52,765 nt of DNA from Candidatus Hodarchaeota archaeon (GCA_029856365.1 JAHQWW010000016.1:1-52765); one strand, 5' to 3'. Positions 16,251-25,624 are shown, counted from the stretch's first letter. Numbers and translations are program-made. The notes: a model not told the origin generated them from the sequence alone.

Positions 16251-18674
16251 GTGTTATTCCTAAGAAAAATTGTACGAGATCTTTGGAAGAATAAGGCTCG
16301 ATCATTACCTATTATTATCCTGATAACAGTTAGTCAAACTGCTAGTATTCTCTATATTGAAGCAGGGGTATTAATGGATGTTAGCTGGCAAAAATATTTC
16401 CAAGAAGGAAATGTAGGAGATGTTTGGGTAGATACAGTTCCAATATCCCCATCTGTTTTTAATGAATCAATCATTTTCCAATGGGAAAATTTGTATTCAA
16501 TTACAGCAATTCAACCACGTTTATGCTTTAAAGGTCATGTTATGATACAAAATAAGAAAGTGCCAGTTGAAATTGTCTCTTTTCCTGAAAACAATTCAGA
16601 ATCAATCAACAGCATCATAACAAAAGATGGAACTTATTTTACAGATCATCATTCCAAACTCAATGGAGTATATATTGAACAATCATATTTAGAATTACAT
16701 AACCTTGAGGAAACGAAAGAAATTCCACTTAAGATTGATTTTGGAGCCGGATCAAAAGATTTGAATCTTACCTTATTAGGAGGAGCATTTAGTCCAGAAT
16801 ACCCCATGAAAGCGGGTGAGGGAGGATCTCAAACACAGTTTGAATTTTCAGCAACCTTTGCTCAATATTTGACGATGAGTATCTTCCTAAGAACGGATTA
16901 TCTACAAGAAGAGTTATATCAAGGTCAAGAGATTTATAACCAAATTTGTATTTCCCTTACTGACAGAAGTGAAATAGATTCTTTTATTCATTATCTACAG
17001 ACAGACGAATCACCTCTAAATCTATACACCATTGATGTGAGGAAATATCCCGCGTTAATCGAGGATATGGCTTTTCTCATGATTTGGGTCGGATTTGGAG
17101 TTGCTTTTTTCTTTCTAATTATTTCCATGTTTTTAACCTACACTGTGGTTAATCGCTTTATTGATGAACAGAAACCACAGATTGGAGTTATGAAATCATT
17201 AGGATATTCGAATAGATATCTTCTTACAAGAAATCTTTTTTATGGGATTATTTTAGGTTTTATAGGTTCTATTCTCGGGATTCTTATTGGAGGATGTATT
17301 GGGATATTTTTTGGAGATTTTGCACTAAGATCTTGGCTCTCAATCCCCTATATTGTGATTGTTTTACCAATCGAAGAGTCCCTCCTAATGTTGAGTATGA
17401 CAATAATAATTTCAACATTTTCATGTTATATCTCAGCTCGTAGAATCCTAAGAATTTCACCTCGAGCTGCTATTCAACCAGTCATTCATGAAAGAAATAT
17501 TACTACCTTTATTATAGAAGATATTTTTAAGAAAATATTACGATTTCGTTTATCTATACCCGCTAAATATTCCATTCGCAATGTTTTCATTAACCCCAAA
17601 CGAACTTTAACAACAATTATCTCATTACTCATGGCTGTTGCTCTTGTTGGAGGAGTGCTAACAATAGTTGCGAGTGTTTTCGAAGGGGGTTCTCTAATGT
17701 TTGAATCAGAAAATTGGGATGCTCAAATCACTCTTACATATGCTCAAGAATTTTCAGAAGTTGAATCCAACATTTTAACTCAATTTCCTAATCCTGAATC
17801 AATCACTCTAGAACCCATGCTAATTCATATAGCGTGGATAAAAGATCTAACTGACAATTCTTGGACAAAAATCACCTTTACTGCATTAGTTCCCAATCCT
17901 AGCTTAAAAATCTTTGACACAATCTCTACAGGTTTTTCAAGCGAAAATTCGGCAATAATTTCGCCAGATCTTGCTAAACAATTAGAACTTGAAGTTGGAG
18001 ATAGATATACATTACGTGGGTTAAATGGAACACTACAGGAAGTTGTTATCCAAAAAATTCTCGCGCAACATCATGTTTCAAGCTTCTATATCCCTATTTC
18101 GTTAGGAAATTATCTGTCATTTGGAAATAGCACAAATGAGATGGTAAATGGGGTTCTTCTTGCGGGACTGTCATCTGAAGATGAAATTAAACCATTGAGT
18201 AGAAATTATTCTATAATCTTAAAATCTGATCTAATAGAACAAACAGAATCTTGGCATATGACGATGAGTTCAATTCTATTTGTTATACTATTCCTAGTAT
18301 TAATTATCGCTGGGATGATTATCTATGCGATTATGTCTATTAGTATTGCTGAACGTAAGGATGATCTCACCATAATGCGATCAGTAGGTATCCAGAATCG
18401 GAATATTTACCTTTGGGGTTTACTTGAAGTCATAATTTACTCGCTATTGGCAAGTGTAGGATATTTCATTGGATTCTTTATATCGGTTTGGTACATGGAC
18501 ATTCTTCAACAGCTTATGCAACAACCGCAAGGAGTATTCAACCTATCATTTACTCACTATCTCTTGTCTTTGAGCTTTGGATTTGTTGCAGCAACATTAG
18601 GCCAATTCTTCGCATTACGTTATGTCCTAAAACAAAGAATAGCTACAGTTACAAAAGAAAAGATGTTTGGCTAG
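16251..18674 (+). CDS. FtsX/MacB-type ABC permease
   Basis: About 807 residues, with two FtsX-type permease halves fused in one chain. An N-terminal helix is followed by an extracytoplasmic domain, three helices near 285-400 (ending CYISARRILRISPRAAI, the usual coupling segment), a second N-terminal helix near 465, a second outer domain and three closing helices. GTG 16251 lies 6 bases after GAGGAGGG (16237-16244). TTG 16248 is also in frame but only 3 bases from that site. It is a paralogue of 5957-8365 and presumably expels lipids, peptides or lipoproteins. Confidence 0.9.
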   Translation: MLFLRKIVRDLWKNKARSLPIIILITVSQTASILYIEAGVLMDVSWQKYFQEGNVGDVWVDTVPISPSVFNESIIFQWENLYSITAIQPRLCFKGHVMIQNKKVPVEIVSFPENNSESINSIITKDGTYFTDHHSKLNGVYIEQSYLELHNLEETKEIPLKIDFGAGSKDLNLTLLGGAFSPEYPMKAGEGGSQTQFEFSATFAQYLTMSIFLRTDYLQEELYQGQEIYNQICISLTDRSEIDSFIHYLQTDESPLNLYTIDVRKYPALIEDMAFLMIWVGFGVAFFFLIISMFLTYTVVNRFIDEQKPQIGVMKSLGYSNRYLLTRNLFYGIILGFIGSILGILIGGCIGIFFGDFALRSWLSIPYIVIVLPIEESLLMLSMTIIISTFSCYISARRILRISPRAAIQPVIHERNITTFIIEDIFKKILRFRLSIPAKYSIRNVFINPKRTLTTIISLLMAVALVGGVLTIVASVFEGGSLMFESENWDAQITLTYAQEFSEVESNILTQFPNPESITLEPMLIHIAWIKDLTDNSWTKITFTALVPNPSLKIFDTISTGFSSENSAIISPDLAKQLELEVGDRYTLRGLNGTLQEVVIQKILAQHHVSSFYIPISLGNYLSFGNSTNEMVNGVLLAGLSSEDEIKPLSRNYSIILKSDLIEQTESWHMTMSSILFVILFLVLIIAGMIIYAIMSISIAERKDDLTIMRSVGIQNRNIYLWGLLEVIIYSLLASVGYFIGFFISVWYMDILQQLMQQPQGVFNLSFTHYLLSLSFGFVAATLGQFFALRYVLKQRIATVTKEKMFG

Positions 18675-18859
18675 AAGGTATCATAACTGTAGATTCAAGC
18701 TTGTCAGAGAATCCAGATTGAATTGGTAATACAATGCTTCCCTTTTAGGAATTTTATCAGATTTTTTGATTATTCAAATGACCTAGGTGTTGACAAGCAC
18801 CCCTCATTGTGTGATTATCTACTCAAATTATCTTTTATGAAAAGTGTACCGAAGAATAA

Positions 18860-19426
18860 GTGGTGATTGAAATTATTTTTCCGAATCAAACTCCAGCTAT
18901 TTTTCTTCCTGAATTTCTGGTTTTAATTTTCTGTGAAATTGCCCTTTTCTGCTTTTTTATGCCCAAACAATCCCTTAGACAGATTTCTCCGATGATCGTG
19001 GCAATTAATCTCATCAAGGTAGGAGCTTTCAGTTTAATTGCGCCAGTTTTTCATCCATATAGCTATTCCTTTTATTATAATCCATTAATTGAAATCACTA
19101 TTTTGATCGTTATTGGAACAATTTTTTCCACAATAGTCTATGAGCGTGAACAGGTTGAGCTTTCCCGTAATCAAGCAAGTTCTATCGCCTTTCAGGTTAC
19201 AAGTCTTTCTACTTTTAGTTACATCAGTCTAAAATATTATGATTTCGGACCTTCCTACATATTTTTAGATTCATCAGGGTGGATATTACCTGAATCAATG
19301 GCATCACTACAACAACCATTTTTAGTACCTAATATTTTGTTATTTGTCGGACTTGTTATTGGATTATTAATGATCTTTATCCGTTACAATAAAAAGAATT
19401 TGACGACCTCCTCCTCTACTCCTTAG
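18860..19426 (+). CDS. multi-span membrane protein of unknown function
   Basis: 188 residues with about five hydrophobic helices, ending in NILLFVGLVIGLLMIFIRY followed by a lysine and Ser/Thr-rich tail. It starts with GTG. I recognise no family. Its last 50 codons have a diverged copy about 1 kb downstream (20262-20411), fused to a broken leucine-rich-repeat gene. The next gene begins at the base after its stop codon. Confidence 0.65.
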   Translation: MVIEIIFPNQTPAIFLPEFLVLIFCEIALFCFFMPKQSLRQISPMIVAINLIKVGAFSLIAPVFHPYSYSFYYNPLIEITILIVIGTIFSTIVYEREQVELSRNQASSIAFQVTSLSTFSYISLKYYDFGPSYIFLDSSGWILPESMASLQQPFLVPNILLFVGLVIGLLMIFIRYNKKNLTTSSSTP

Positions 19427-19816
19427 GTGTACTCTGTTGCTGCAAGTTTAAACAGAGAATCACACTCGTTACAAAACAAAAGAGTATTTGCTAGAGATTT
19501 CTTCCATTCATTCATGCTAAAGTATAATCAGTATTTACTCTCGAGGACTGGATTGTCTCGATACAACTACATTTACTTAAGGATTACTCCCCACCCAAAG
19601 CGCTTTGTAGAATTTATTAACAAATCTCCAAGAATCGAATATGTTTTCTTATTCACAATAAATTGGTATTTAAATGAAGTTAAAGATTCTACTCCAGATA
19701 AAGATGGTCGTAGAAATATCCATATTTATTTTAAAGATCAATTCAAAATGACTTCTGAAGATATTTTAATTGAGGGAGACCTACAAATAATGAATCTAAT
19801 GATGGAAAAAAAATGA
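19427..19816 (+). CDS. protein of unknown function (up to 129 aa)
   Basis: The frame opens with a GTG directly after the previous stop and ends overlapping the ATG of the LRR gene (ATGA at 19813). The real start may be the ATG for MLKYNQYLLSR near residue 30. It is basic and rich in Tyr and Phe (SRYNYIYLRITPHPKRFVEF, then YVFLFTINWYL), with no recognised domain. It lies between a membrane protein and a degenerate gene, so it may itself be a remnant. Confidence 0.4.
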   Translation: MYSVAASLNRESHSLQNKRVFARDFFHSFMLKYNQYLLSRTGLSRYNYIYLRITPHPKRFVEFINKSPRIEYVFLFTINWYLNEVKDSTPDKDGRRNIHIYFKDQFKMTSEDILIEGDLQIMNLMMEKK

Positions 19817-20411
19817 AAACCTATTACGGGACAACTATTTCCCCTCAAGAATTGAAAGTTTTAGAGGCACTAGAAAAACAGACAGGAAAGATACCAAAAG
19901 TAGAAGAAGTAGGGGAGGAGATACCAAGATATAAATATTCTGGATGGTATAATTTTGGCTTCAAAGAAGAAAATTCTCGGGTAATAGGACTGCTACTATA
20001 TATAAAGGGGTTAACATCACTACCCGAGAAATTCCATCACCTGAAGCACCTTGAAGTATTAAATTTAGCTTATAATGAGTTCACATAACTACCGAGTCAC
20101 TAGGACAATTAACAAACCTTCAATATCTAGATTTAAAGGATAATCAGCTCATCTCTCTCCCCGAGTCATTAGGAAACCTTATGGAACTTCAAGCACTACT
20201 TGTATATGAGAATCAATGGACCTTTCAACCATACCCTGTTTTCTTTAATTCTGAAAAATTAGGGTGGATGGTACCTAACTCAATGGCGTCACTAACTCAA
20301 CCATTTTTGTCATTTAATATTCTAATGTTCGTTGGACTTGTTACTGGATTGTTGATGATCTTAATACGTTACAATAAAAAGAAAGTGACAAAACACTCCT
20401 CTATACTTTAG
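19813..20411 (+). pseudogene. broken leucine-rich-repeat gene fused to a membrane-protein tail
   Basis: The first 91 codons encode an N-terminal cap (TYYGTTISPQELKVLEAL) and LRRs (GLTSLPEKFHHLKHLEVLNL). The LRR then continues in another frame: after codon 91 (TAA at 20086-20088, where a Ser codon is expected) a base appears to be missing near 20094. Two more repeats (LTNLQYLDLKDNQLISLPES, then LGNLMELQALLVYENQW) read on without a break. They run directly into a diverged copy of the C-terminus of the membrane protein at 18860-19426, ending at the stop 20409-20411. A nonsense change plus a frameshift in an LRR coding unit indicates decay. The N-terminal type is like LRR proteins I associate with Asgard genomes. 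Confidence 0.75.
20262..20411 (+). repeat. diverged duplicate of 19277-19426
   Basis: The 150 bases at 20262-20411 align without a gap to the last 150 bases of the membrane-protein gene (19277-19426), from GGGTGG to the TAG stop. Hand counting gives about 34 mismatches, so roughly 77% identity. The encoded sequences share SMASL, QPF and NILxFVGLVxGLLMIxIRYN. The duplication flanks the unknown gene and the broken LRR gene. Confidence 0.75.
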
Positions 20412-20412
20412 T

Positions 20413-21027
20413 CTAACTGTTCTTAATCTCATCAAAAGCATTCTTAATATCTTCTGCTATCATCTTTCTTTTACTTTTTTCAATAAGGTAATTTTTTCCA
20501 GTTTGTAAATAAGATGGAAAGACCCGTTTATCCTCATAATAGAATTTATCCTTTCTAATCTTATAGGTAGATCCACTAGGTATTACTCGTTTCCCGATAT
20601 TTCTTTTGGTAATATAACAGAATGCTTTTATTGCTACATCCCCCATTAACATGAAACATTGTAAATTGGGAAACTGGGAAATTTCCTTCTCTAATATTTC
20701 AGAACAGTGCTTTATTGTTGCTGCAGAGATGGAATAACCTATCTTTCCACATTTAATAGCTGTGGTAATGTATACACCTAAGTCAAGTATTTCTTCAATA
20801 CTAGAAACGTCGATACCTGCATCTTTGAACGCCTTAATAGTTGTTTCCATATAAAATGGACTATTATTAGTATAGTAATAATCTGTTAAGTTATGTGGGG
20901 GGGCTTCAGAGATCATCAGGATTTTGATCGTTTCAGGATCAATGTCAATATCAGGTAGTATATAACATTTCTTGTTGATGTCTTGGCAAGAAAAATCATG
21001 ACAAGCAATTAAATCAGTTATTTTCAA
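20413..21027 (-). CDS. uracil-DNA glycosylase-superfamily protein
   Basis: 204 residues. An opening strand and loop KILMISEAPP matches motif A of the UDG superfamily, followed by TTAIKCGK, then LEKEISQFPNLQCFMLMG with the GxxA helix (MGDVAIKAF). The closing segment VFPSYLQTGKNYLIEKSKRKMI stands where the usual HPS motif would be. Cysteines near the N-terminus (ACHDFSCQ, KKC) may be cluster ligands. It is more distant from canonical family 4 than the gene at 12889-13641, and the activity is uncertain. It converges with the LRR remnant, 1 base from its stop. Confidence 0.65.
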   Translation of the reverse strand: MKITDLIACHDFSCQDINKKCYILPDIDIDPETIKILMISEAPPHNLTDYYYTNNSPFYMETTIKAFKDAGIDVSSIEEILDLGVYITTAIKCGKIGYSISAATIKHCSEILEKEISQFPNLQCFMLMGDVAIKAFCYITKRNIGKRVIPSGSTYKIRKDKFYYEDKRVFPSYLQTGKNYLIEKSKRKMIAEDIKNAFDEIKNS

Positions 21028-21140
21028 AATACTTCGCCTTATTCAACTTCTCTTTTAATAATAAAATCAAAAATTGTTGTTACTCCTAAATTTAATGTAA
21101 TCATTAAAGCTGAGACTTATTTTTGGTATATGATTATGTT

Positions 21141-22385
21141 CTAAAGCAAAGAAAGAATAAGCCAGTAAGCACCACTCAAAATAAGAACAAAAAATAATAA
21201 AATCAAGATTGTTAATCCATATTTTGCGAAAAAACCAGGAGTATATGGGTCTGGTGGAAGAAAATGTTTTAATGGTTTATTTTCATCAAAGATCATTTCA
21301 ATATTACGCTTTTTCAGCTCTTCAAAGAATAATAAAGGAGTATTTTCTGGTAAAGCCTCTGGGGGAAGAACTCCAGTCCCACTTATTTTTTCTTCAGCAT
21401 AAAGATGAGCTGCAATTGACGCAGGAATTCCTGTGAGTTCACCCATAGTAATACTCGGTGTACAGTAAACCCAATGGACTGGATTTTCCTTATAGGTCCC
21501 ATGAATATCTACTCGTACTGAAGAAGCAGCAACTCCCCCAGTCGCAAAAAGCTTTTCTGTTGCATGTATAACTTTTGCCCATAATTTTTGGCGAGATTTA
21601 CCTTGGATCAGATGGAGGTGCTTAAATGATTCTAAAACTTTGTTATTCCAATCAGGAGTCAATCCCCCTTTTAGTGTACACTCTGTAACATTCGATAAAA
21701 ATCTGGGAATCGTAACTGGTTCTGGATGGCCGCAATCAAAGACACCTACAGTCTTCAAAGGCAGTGGGAAATCGATTTTTACATTTCCTTTCCCAGCAGG
21801 AGCGTCTATGAATTTCCCATCTTGATAAGAAGGAAAACTCCCTGTTACAGCATAATAAAGGTGGAGTATAACTGCAAATCCCTCAGAATCGGCTGCCCCT
21901 CCTGCCCAGGCTATATTCAATTGTACAGGACCACGATCTAGTTTGTAATATGCATGTAGTGCTAATAAGTTGGACAAACCTGGAGTCCATCCGTACCCAA
22001 GAAAAATGGGAATATTGGCCTCCTTAGCGAGAACATCCATTTCAAGGACTTCTTGAGTGGGATCAGGATCGTCACAAATATCGACTAATGGGATTTTAGC
22101 TTGAATTGCAGCACGAACAACTTTTGGGCCAAAGAAATAGAAAGGGCCAATGGCTGAGCATGCGATATCATAATTCTTCATTAATCGAACTAGTTCGGTA
22201 TGATTAGTAGCATCAACCTTAATAAATTTTAAGCGGGAGTCTTTCAAATCAGACATTAGCTTGTTTGCTTTTTTTTCATTAATATCAGCAATTGCTATTT
22301 CTGTCCACATTGTCCCAAATTTGACCGCATCTTTAACAATGTAACTACCCATATCCCCAGCTCCTCCAAGAATTACCAATTTCAT
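21141..22385 (-). CDS. saccharopine dehydrogenase-like NAD(P)-binding protein with C-terminal helix
   Basis: About 414 residues from ATG 22385 (GGTGA 5 bases before it; ATG 22397 is also in frame). The N-terminus is a Rossmann fold, KLVILGGAGDMGSYIV, with ADINEKKA at the end of strand 2. Then come SAIGPFYFFGP and DICDDPDPTQEV of the saccharopine dehydrogenase (Lys9/LysB-like) family. The C-terminal substrate-binding domain is present, and the chain ends in a hydrophobic helix (LTILILLFFVLILSGAYWLIL), unusual for this family and suggesting membrane attachment. The substrate is unknown. Confidence 0.75.
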   Translation of the reverse strand: MKLVILGGAGDMGSYIVKDAVKFGTMWTEIAIADINEKKANKLMSDLKDSRLKFIKVDATNHTELVRLMKNYDIACSAIGPFYFFGPKVVRAAIQAKIPLVDICDDPDPTQEVLEMDVLAKEANIPIFLGYGWTPGLSNLLALHAYYKLDRGPVQLNIAWAGGAADSEGFAVILHLYYAVTGSFPSYQDGKFIDAPAGKGNVKIDFPLPLKTVGVFDCGHPEPVTIPRFLSNVTECTLKGGLTPDWNNKVLESFKHLHLIQGKSRQKLWAKVIHATEKLFATGGVAASSVRVDIHGTYKENPVHWVYCTPSITMGELTGIPASIAAHLYAEEKISGTGVLPPEALPENTPLLFFEELKKRNIEMIFDENKPLKHFLPPDPYTPGFFAKYGLTILILLFFVLILSGAYWLILSLL

Positions 22386-22474
22386 GATTGTCACCATAAT
22401 AATATGAAGTAAAATATTCGTTTAAATGTGAAAATTAAACATTTTGTTTTTGTTTGAAAGTGATTTTTCTTTAA

Positions 22475-22615
22475 TTAAGTCTCCAATGATACAAGGGCTG
22501 CTTTAGTAGACTCTTTTAACATTTTTCCTTGTTCTTCAGGATTGGGTGCTGTTTCCATTTCCAAAAAAGATGATATTTTTTGCTTATGTTCAGAGAAAAT
22601 TATTTTTTCTTTCAC
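22475..22615 (-). CDS. possible small protein (46 aa)
   Basis: A GTG at 22615 opens a 46-codon frame ending TAA at 22475-22477 (MKEKIIFSEHKQKISS, then EMETAPNPEEQGKMLKES). It is mostly helical and charged. It lies 37 bases after the stop of the M24 peptidase on the same strand and fills an otherwise empty gap. No clear ribosome site is seen, so it may be a short real gene, a remnant or chance. Confidence 0.3.
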   Translation of the reverse strand: MKEKIIFSEHKQKISSFLEMETAPNPEEQGKMLKESTKAALVSLET

Positions 22616-22652
22616 AACTTTCGTGACTATTCTTCTTCTTGATTCTTCTGTA

Positions 22653-23864
22653 CTATTTTAGCTCTAACGATTTTTCTAGAGTGGAAAAATTATGATGGCC
22701 TGTTTTTTGGACCGTAACGGTATCTTCAATACGAATTCCCCATTTACCAGGATAATAAACACCTGGCTCAACAGTTACGACATCTCCTTCAGCTAAAGCA
22801 CATTTTCTCGTTAAACTCAAGTAAGGCATTTCACCTATTGTTAACCCGACCCCGTGCCCTAGACCATGAATAAATCCCTCTTTCATAGCCATTCCAGGGT
22901 GTTTCATGTAGTATAGGGGAGTTTTATGATTCCGTGTTTCAAAAATTTCACATACACTTTTGGAAATTATTTGGCCATCAGCACCAGTAGTTATTTGGTC
23001 AAGGGCAGTTTGTTGAGCCACAGCAACATCTTCATACATAGTTTTAACTTCTTGAGGAGCATTCCCAATAACAAAAGTTCTAGTAGTATCAAAACAATAC
23101 CCTGATGAAATATCTTGGGGAAAAATATCAAAAACAATTGGTATTCCTTTTTTGATTTTCCGCTTAGGGGTTCCATGGTTATGGGGATCTGCTCCATCGG
23201 GCCCTGAAGCAAAAATTGTATCAAGAACTGCTAACAAATTTACTTCAGCAAGATTCCGATTAATAAAAGCCTTAACATCAGCAACAGTTAATGAAGTCTG
23301 CTTGTATTGAATAGTTTCCCCAGAAACAGGACAGTTCCTAAGCATTTCCAATGTTTTACGTACAACGGATTCGGTCTTCTTGGCTACTTCAGCAATTAAA
23401 TCCAGTTCTTGAGAACTCTTCGTTCGACGAACTCGTTCAATCAATTCTGGTTCTGTGAGTACCTCATATCCACGCTGTTCTAAACGACGTGTAATATCGA
23501 TTGCTTGACCTGCTTCTATCATTCCACCAAGAATAATTCTTTTTTGGACATCCATTTCTTTGAGTGCTTTAGTGAATACCTGAGCTCGAGCTTCCTCAAC
23601 TCCATGTTCTCCTATTAACTGAAGATAATTATATCGAGAATAGGGTTGGACATTTTTGACTAATCCTTTTTCAGCACTCCCGAGATCGAGATCACCCACG
23701 ATCAGTAGCGCATCCTCACCAGTTTTCTTCATATACACCCCCCCTCGCGGAATGTTACAACCACAGACGTAAGCAAGGGAAGGATTGCCAGCAGTACTCA
23801 CCCCAGTGATGAGGATAGCTTCAGCATTAACTTTATCTAATTCTGTATCTAAATCATCAATCAT
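22653..23864 (-). CDS. M24 metallopeptidase (Xaa-Pro aminopeptidase-like)
   Basis: 403 residues from ATG 23864; TTG 23873 would add three. The N-terminal creatinase-like domain is followed by the pita-bread domain. The metal ligands appear in order: Asp in VFDIFPQD, Asp in FDTTRTF, His in HGLGHGVGL, Glu in TVEPGVYY and Glu in IRIEDTV. This set suits Xaa-Pro dipeptidase or aminopeptidase activity with Mn or Co. Part of a run of minus-strand genes with the GNAT gene 11-20 bases upstream, likely one operon. Confidence 0.9.
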   Translation of the reverse strand: MIDDLDTELDKVNAEAILITGVSTAGNPSLAYVCGCNIPRGGVYMKKTGEDALLIVGDLDLGSAEKGLVKNVQPYSRYNYLQLIGEHGVEEARAQVFTKALKEMDVQKRIILGGMIEAGQAIDITRRLEQRGYEVLTEPELIERVRRTKSSQELDLIAEVAKKTESVVRKTLEMLRNCPVSGETIQYKQTSLTVADVKAFINRNLAEVNLLAVLDTIFASGPDGADPHNHGTPKRKIKKGIPIVFDIFPQDISSGYCFDTTRTFVIGNAPQEVKTMYEDVAVAQQTALDQITTGADGQIISKSVCEIFETRNHKTPLYYMKHPGMAMKEGFIHGLGHGVGLTIGEMPYLSLTRKCALAEGDVVTVEPGVYYPGKWGIRIEDTVTVQKTGHHNFSTLEKSLELK

Positions 23865-23884
23865 TGCAATCAATTTCCATTGTT

Positions 23885-24430
23885 CTACAAACTCTTTTTC
23901 ATAATATAAGACATTTCAGTTTTTCCGATGACAGAAAAGTCGTACTCGTTATATATCGATTTAAATCCCGTATGGGGTATCACCTTGGGATCGTTTAACT
24001 TTTGATCAAGTGTTGGAATTGCATACAGAGTTTTAATTCCTTTTGACTGACATTCTTCTATTACTAGGGGTAAAATTGATTTTATCAATCCTCTCTGACG
24101 AAATCCCTGCTTAATGAAATAACATGAAATTATTTTTACATTATCAGACTCTTCTGGTTTTATCATGGATGTTAATACGTTTGAACATGTAGGATCAATA
24201 CATTGGCACCATCCAACAGGTTGATCATTATGGTAATATATGTAACCATCAGAACAAATCTTAACAAATTCACTACGCCATTCTTTTGAATCCTCAGCAC
24301 TTATATTTTCCCAATCAATATCTTCACGTATAAAGCAGGTACACTGATATGGTTCCCATTCATCATTGACAAACAAACTCTGGAAATCGGTCGTAGTAAA
24401 CTCTGTTAATGGTTTTACATAGTCGCTCAT
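23885..24430 (-). CDS. GNAT-family N-acetyltransferase
   Basis: 181 residues, typical for a single GNAT domain. Strand 4 and the acetyl-CoA loop are seen as CYFIKQGFRQRGLIKSIL, with the Q/RxxGxG-type RQRG; the final part (HTGFKSIYNEYDFS) fits strand 5 onwards. The N-terminal half has several cysteines (YQCTC, CQCIDPTC). The acceptor substrate is unknown. It lies just upstream of the M24 peptidase on the same strand. Confidence 0.8.
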   Translation of the reverse strand: MSDYVKPLTEFTTTDFQSLFVNDEWEPYQCTCFIREDIDWENISAEDSKEWRSEFVKICSDGYIYYHNDQPVGWCQCIDPTCSNVLTSMIKPEESDNVKIISCYFIKQGFRQRGLIKSILPLVIEECQSKGIKTLYAIPTLDQKLNDPKVIPHTGFKSIYNEYDFSVIGKTEMSYIMKKSL

Positions 24431-24577
24431 TTTTTAAACACCCAGTATTATTAATTCCAAACTGAAATCTTGGATTCTATAAAGTATTTTAGAAGTTAGT
24501 TAATGTTTGTAAGACAAGATTAGAATCAGAACATTTTGTACGAAAAAGACTACAAATTTTATTTTAGGTGAAAATTC

Positions 24578-25624
24578 ATGCCTATTGAAACTAATATTAC
24601 CAAAATGTTGGGAATAAAACATCCTATTATTGCAGCACCAATGGCCCCTTTCCACACCACTGAGTTGACTATTGCTGTTTCTGAAGTGGGGGGATTAGGT
24701 GTTCTCTCTCAAATTGGTCTTCTAGATGAAGACAGAAATCCTGTTGATGAAATGAAAAAGAATATGCAATATGTCGTTGAACATACAGACAAGCCATTTG
24801 GATTTAATGTCCGAACTTCTAGATTAGAACCCTTTGCATCTGCTTTATGCTCTGAAATCCCAAAATTTATCCTGAAAAATAAAAAAATCAAGGAACAGTG
24901 TGTATATATTCTCACAAGTGCGGGATCAGCGAAAACACTTCCAAGTTCTAAATCTTTTCAAGAATTAAAAAGGAGCTCCCAGATTAAGCATTTTCATGTT
25001 GCTCCAGCATTATGGTTAGCGGAAAAATGTGTAGCTGCTGGAGTAGATGGATTAGTAGTTACAGGTAATGAAGGGGGTGGACATCAATCATATGAAAAGG
25101 TGAGTACCCTAGTACTTCTTCAACAAGTACAACAAAAATTTCCTCACATACCCCGTATTGCATGTGGAGGATTCGCCTCAGGTGAAGGGTTGGCTGCAGC
25201 TTTATCACTTGGAGCAGGTGCAATTGCCATGGGATCCAGATTTATTGCTTCCAAAGAATGCGAATTCCATGATACATATAAGAATGTCATACCACCAGCT
25301 AGAGCTCAAGATACTATATTAGTTACAGGTATTTTAGGCCCTATTCGACTTTGGAAGAACGATTATTCCTTACGTTCACACGCTGATCTGGTTGCTGATA
25401 AAGAAGAGAAAATAGCCGAAGAAGTAGCAATGGACAAGGAAGCACTGAGTAAAGCAGCCCGAGCTTACGATCTAGCTTACCAAGGGAACGTTAATGATGG
25501 GGCTGTTCTCCTTGGACAGAGTATTGGCTTAATTGATAATATTGAAAGGGTGTCAATTATTATTGAAAGGATAATAAAGGATGCTGAAATAGCGATTAAA
25601 AGAGTAATTACACAAATCAAGTGA
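24578..25624 (+). CDS. nitronate monooxygenase-like FMN enzyme
   Basis: 348 residues, a TIM-barrel flavoenzyme of the nitronate monooxygenase/FabK family. Motifs are the N-terminal HPIIAAPMAPFHTTELTIAV with VSEVGGLGVL, GLVVTGNEGGGHQ with the conserved histidine, and the FMN-phosphate site ACGGFASGEGLAAAL followed by GAIAMGSRFI. It oxidises propionate-3-nitronate-type compounds or, in the FabK branch, reduces enoyl-ACP; the first is more likely in an archaeon. The gene overlaps the 3' end of the GH2 remnant on the other strand by 8 bases. Confidence 0.88.
   Translation: MPIETNITKMLGIKHPIIAAPMAPFHTTELTIAVSEVGGLGVLSQIGLLDEDRNPVDEMKKNMQYVVEHTDKPFGFNVRTSRLEPFASALCSEIPKFILKNKKIKEQCVYILTSAGSAKTLPSSKSFQELKRSSQIKHFHVAPALWLAEKCVAAGVDGLVVTGNEGGGHQSYEKVSTLVLLQQVQQKFPHIPRIACGGFASGEGLAAALSLGAGAIAMGSRFIASKECEFHDTYKNVIPPARAQDTILVTGILGPIRLWKNDYSLRSHADLVADKEEKIAEEVAMDKEALSKAARAYDLAYQGNVNDGAVLLGQSIGLIDNIERVSIIIERIIKDAEIAIKRVITQIK

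Noticed and set aside
18675..18859. Gene or regulatory element between the FtsX-type permease and the membrane-protein gene
   Set aside because: No coding frame, clear repeat or hairpin was found in these 185 bases.
19276..20411. The duplicated 150-bp tails as long direct repeats of a mobile element
   Set aside because: At about 77% identity and with coding-like changes they are diverged copies of a gene end. No transposase, sharp ends or target duplication is seen between them.
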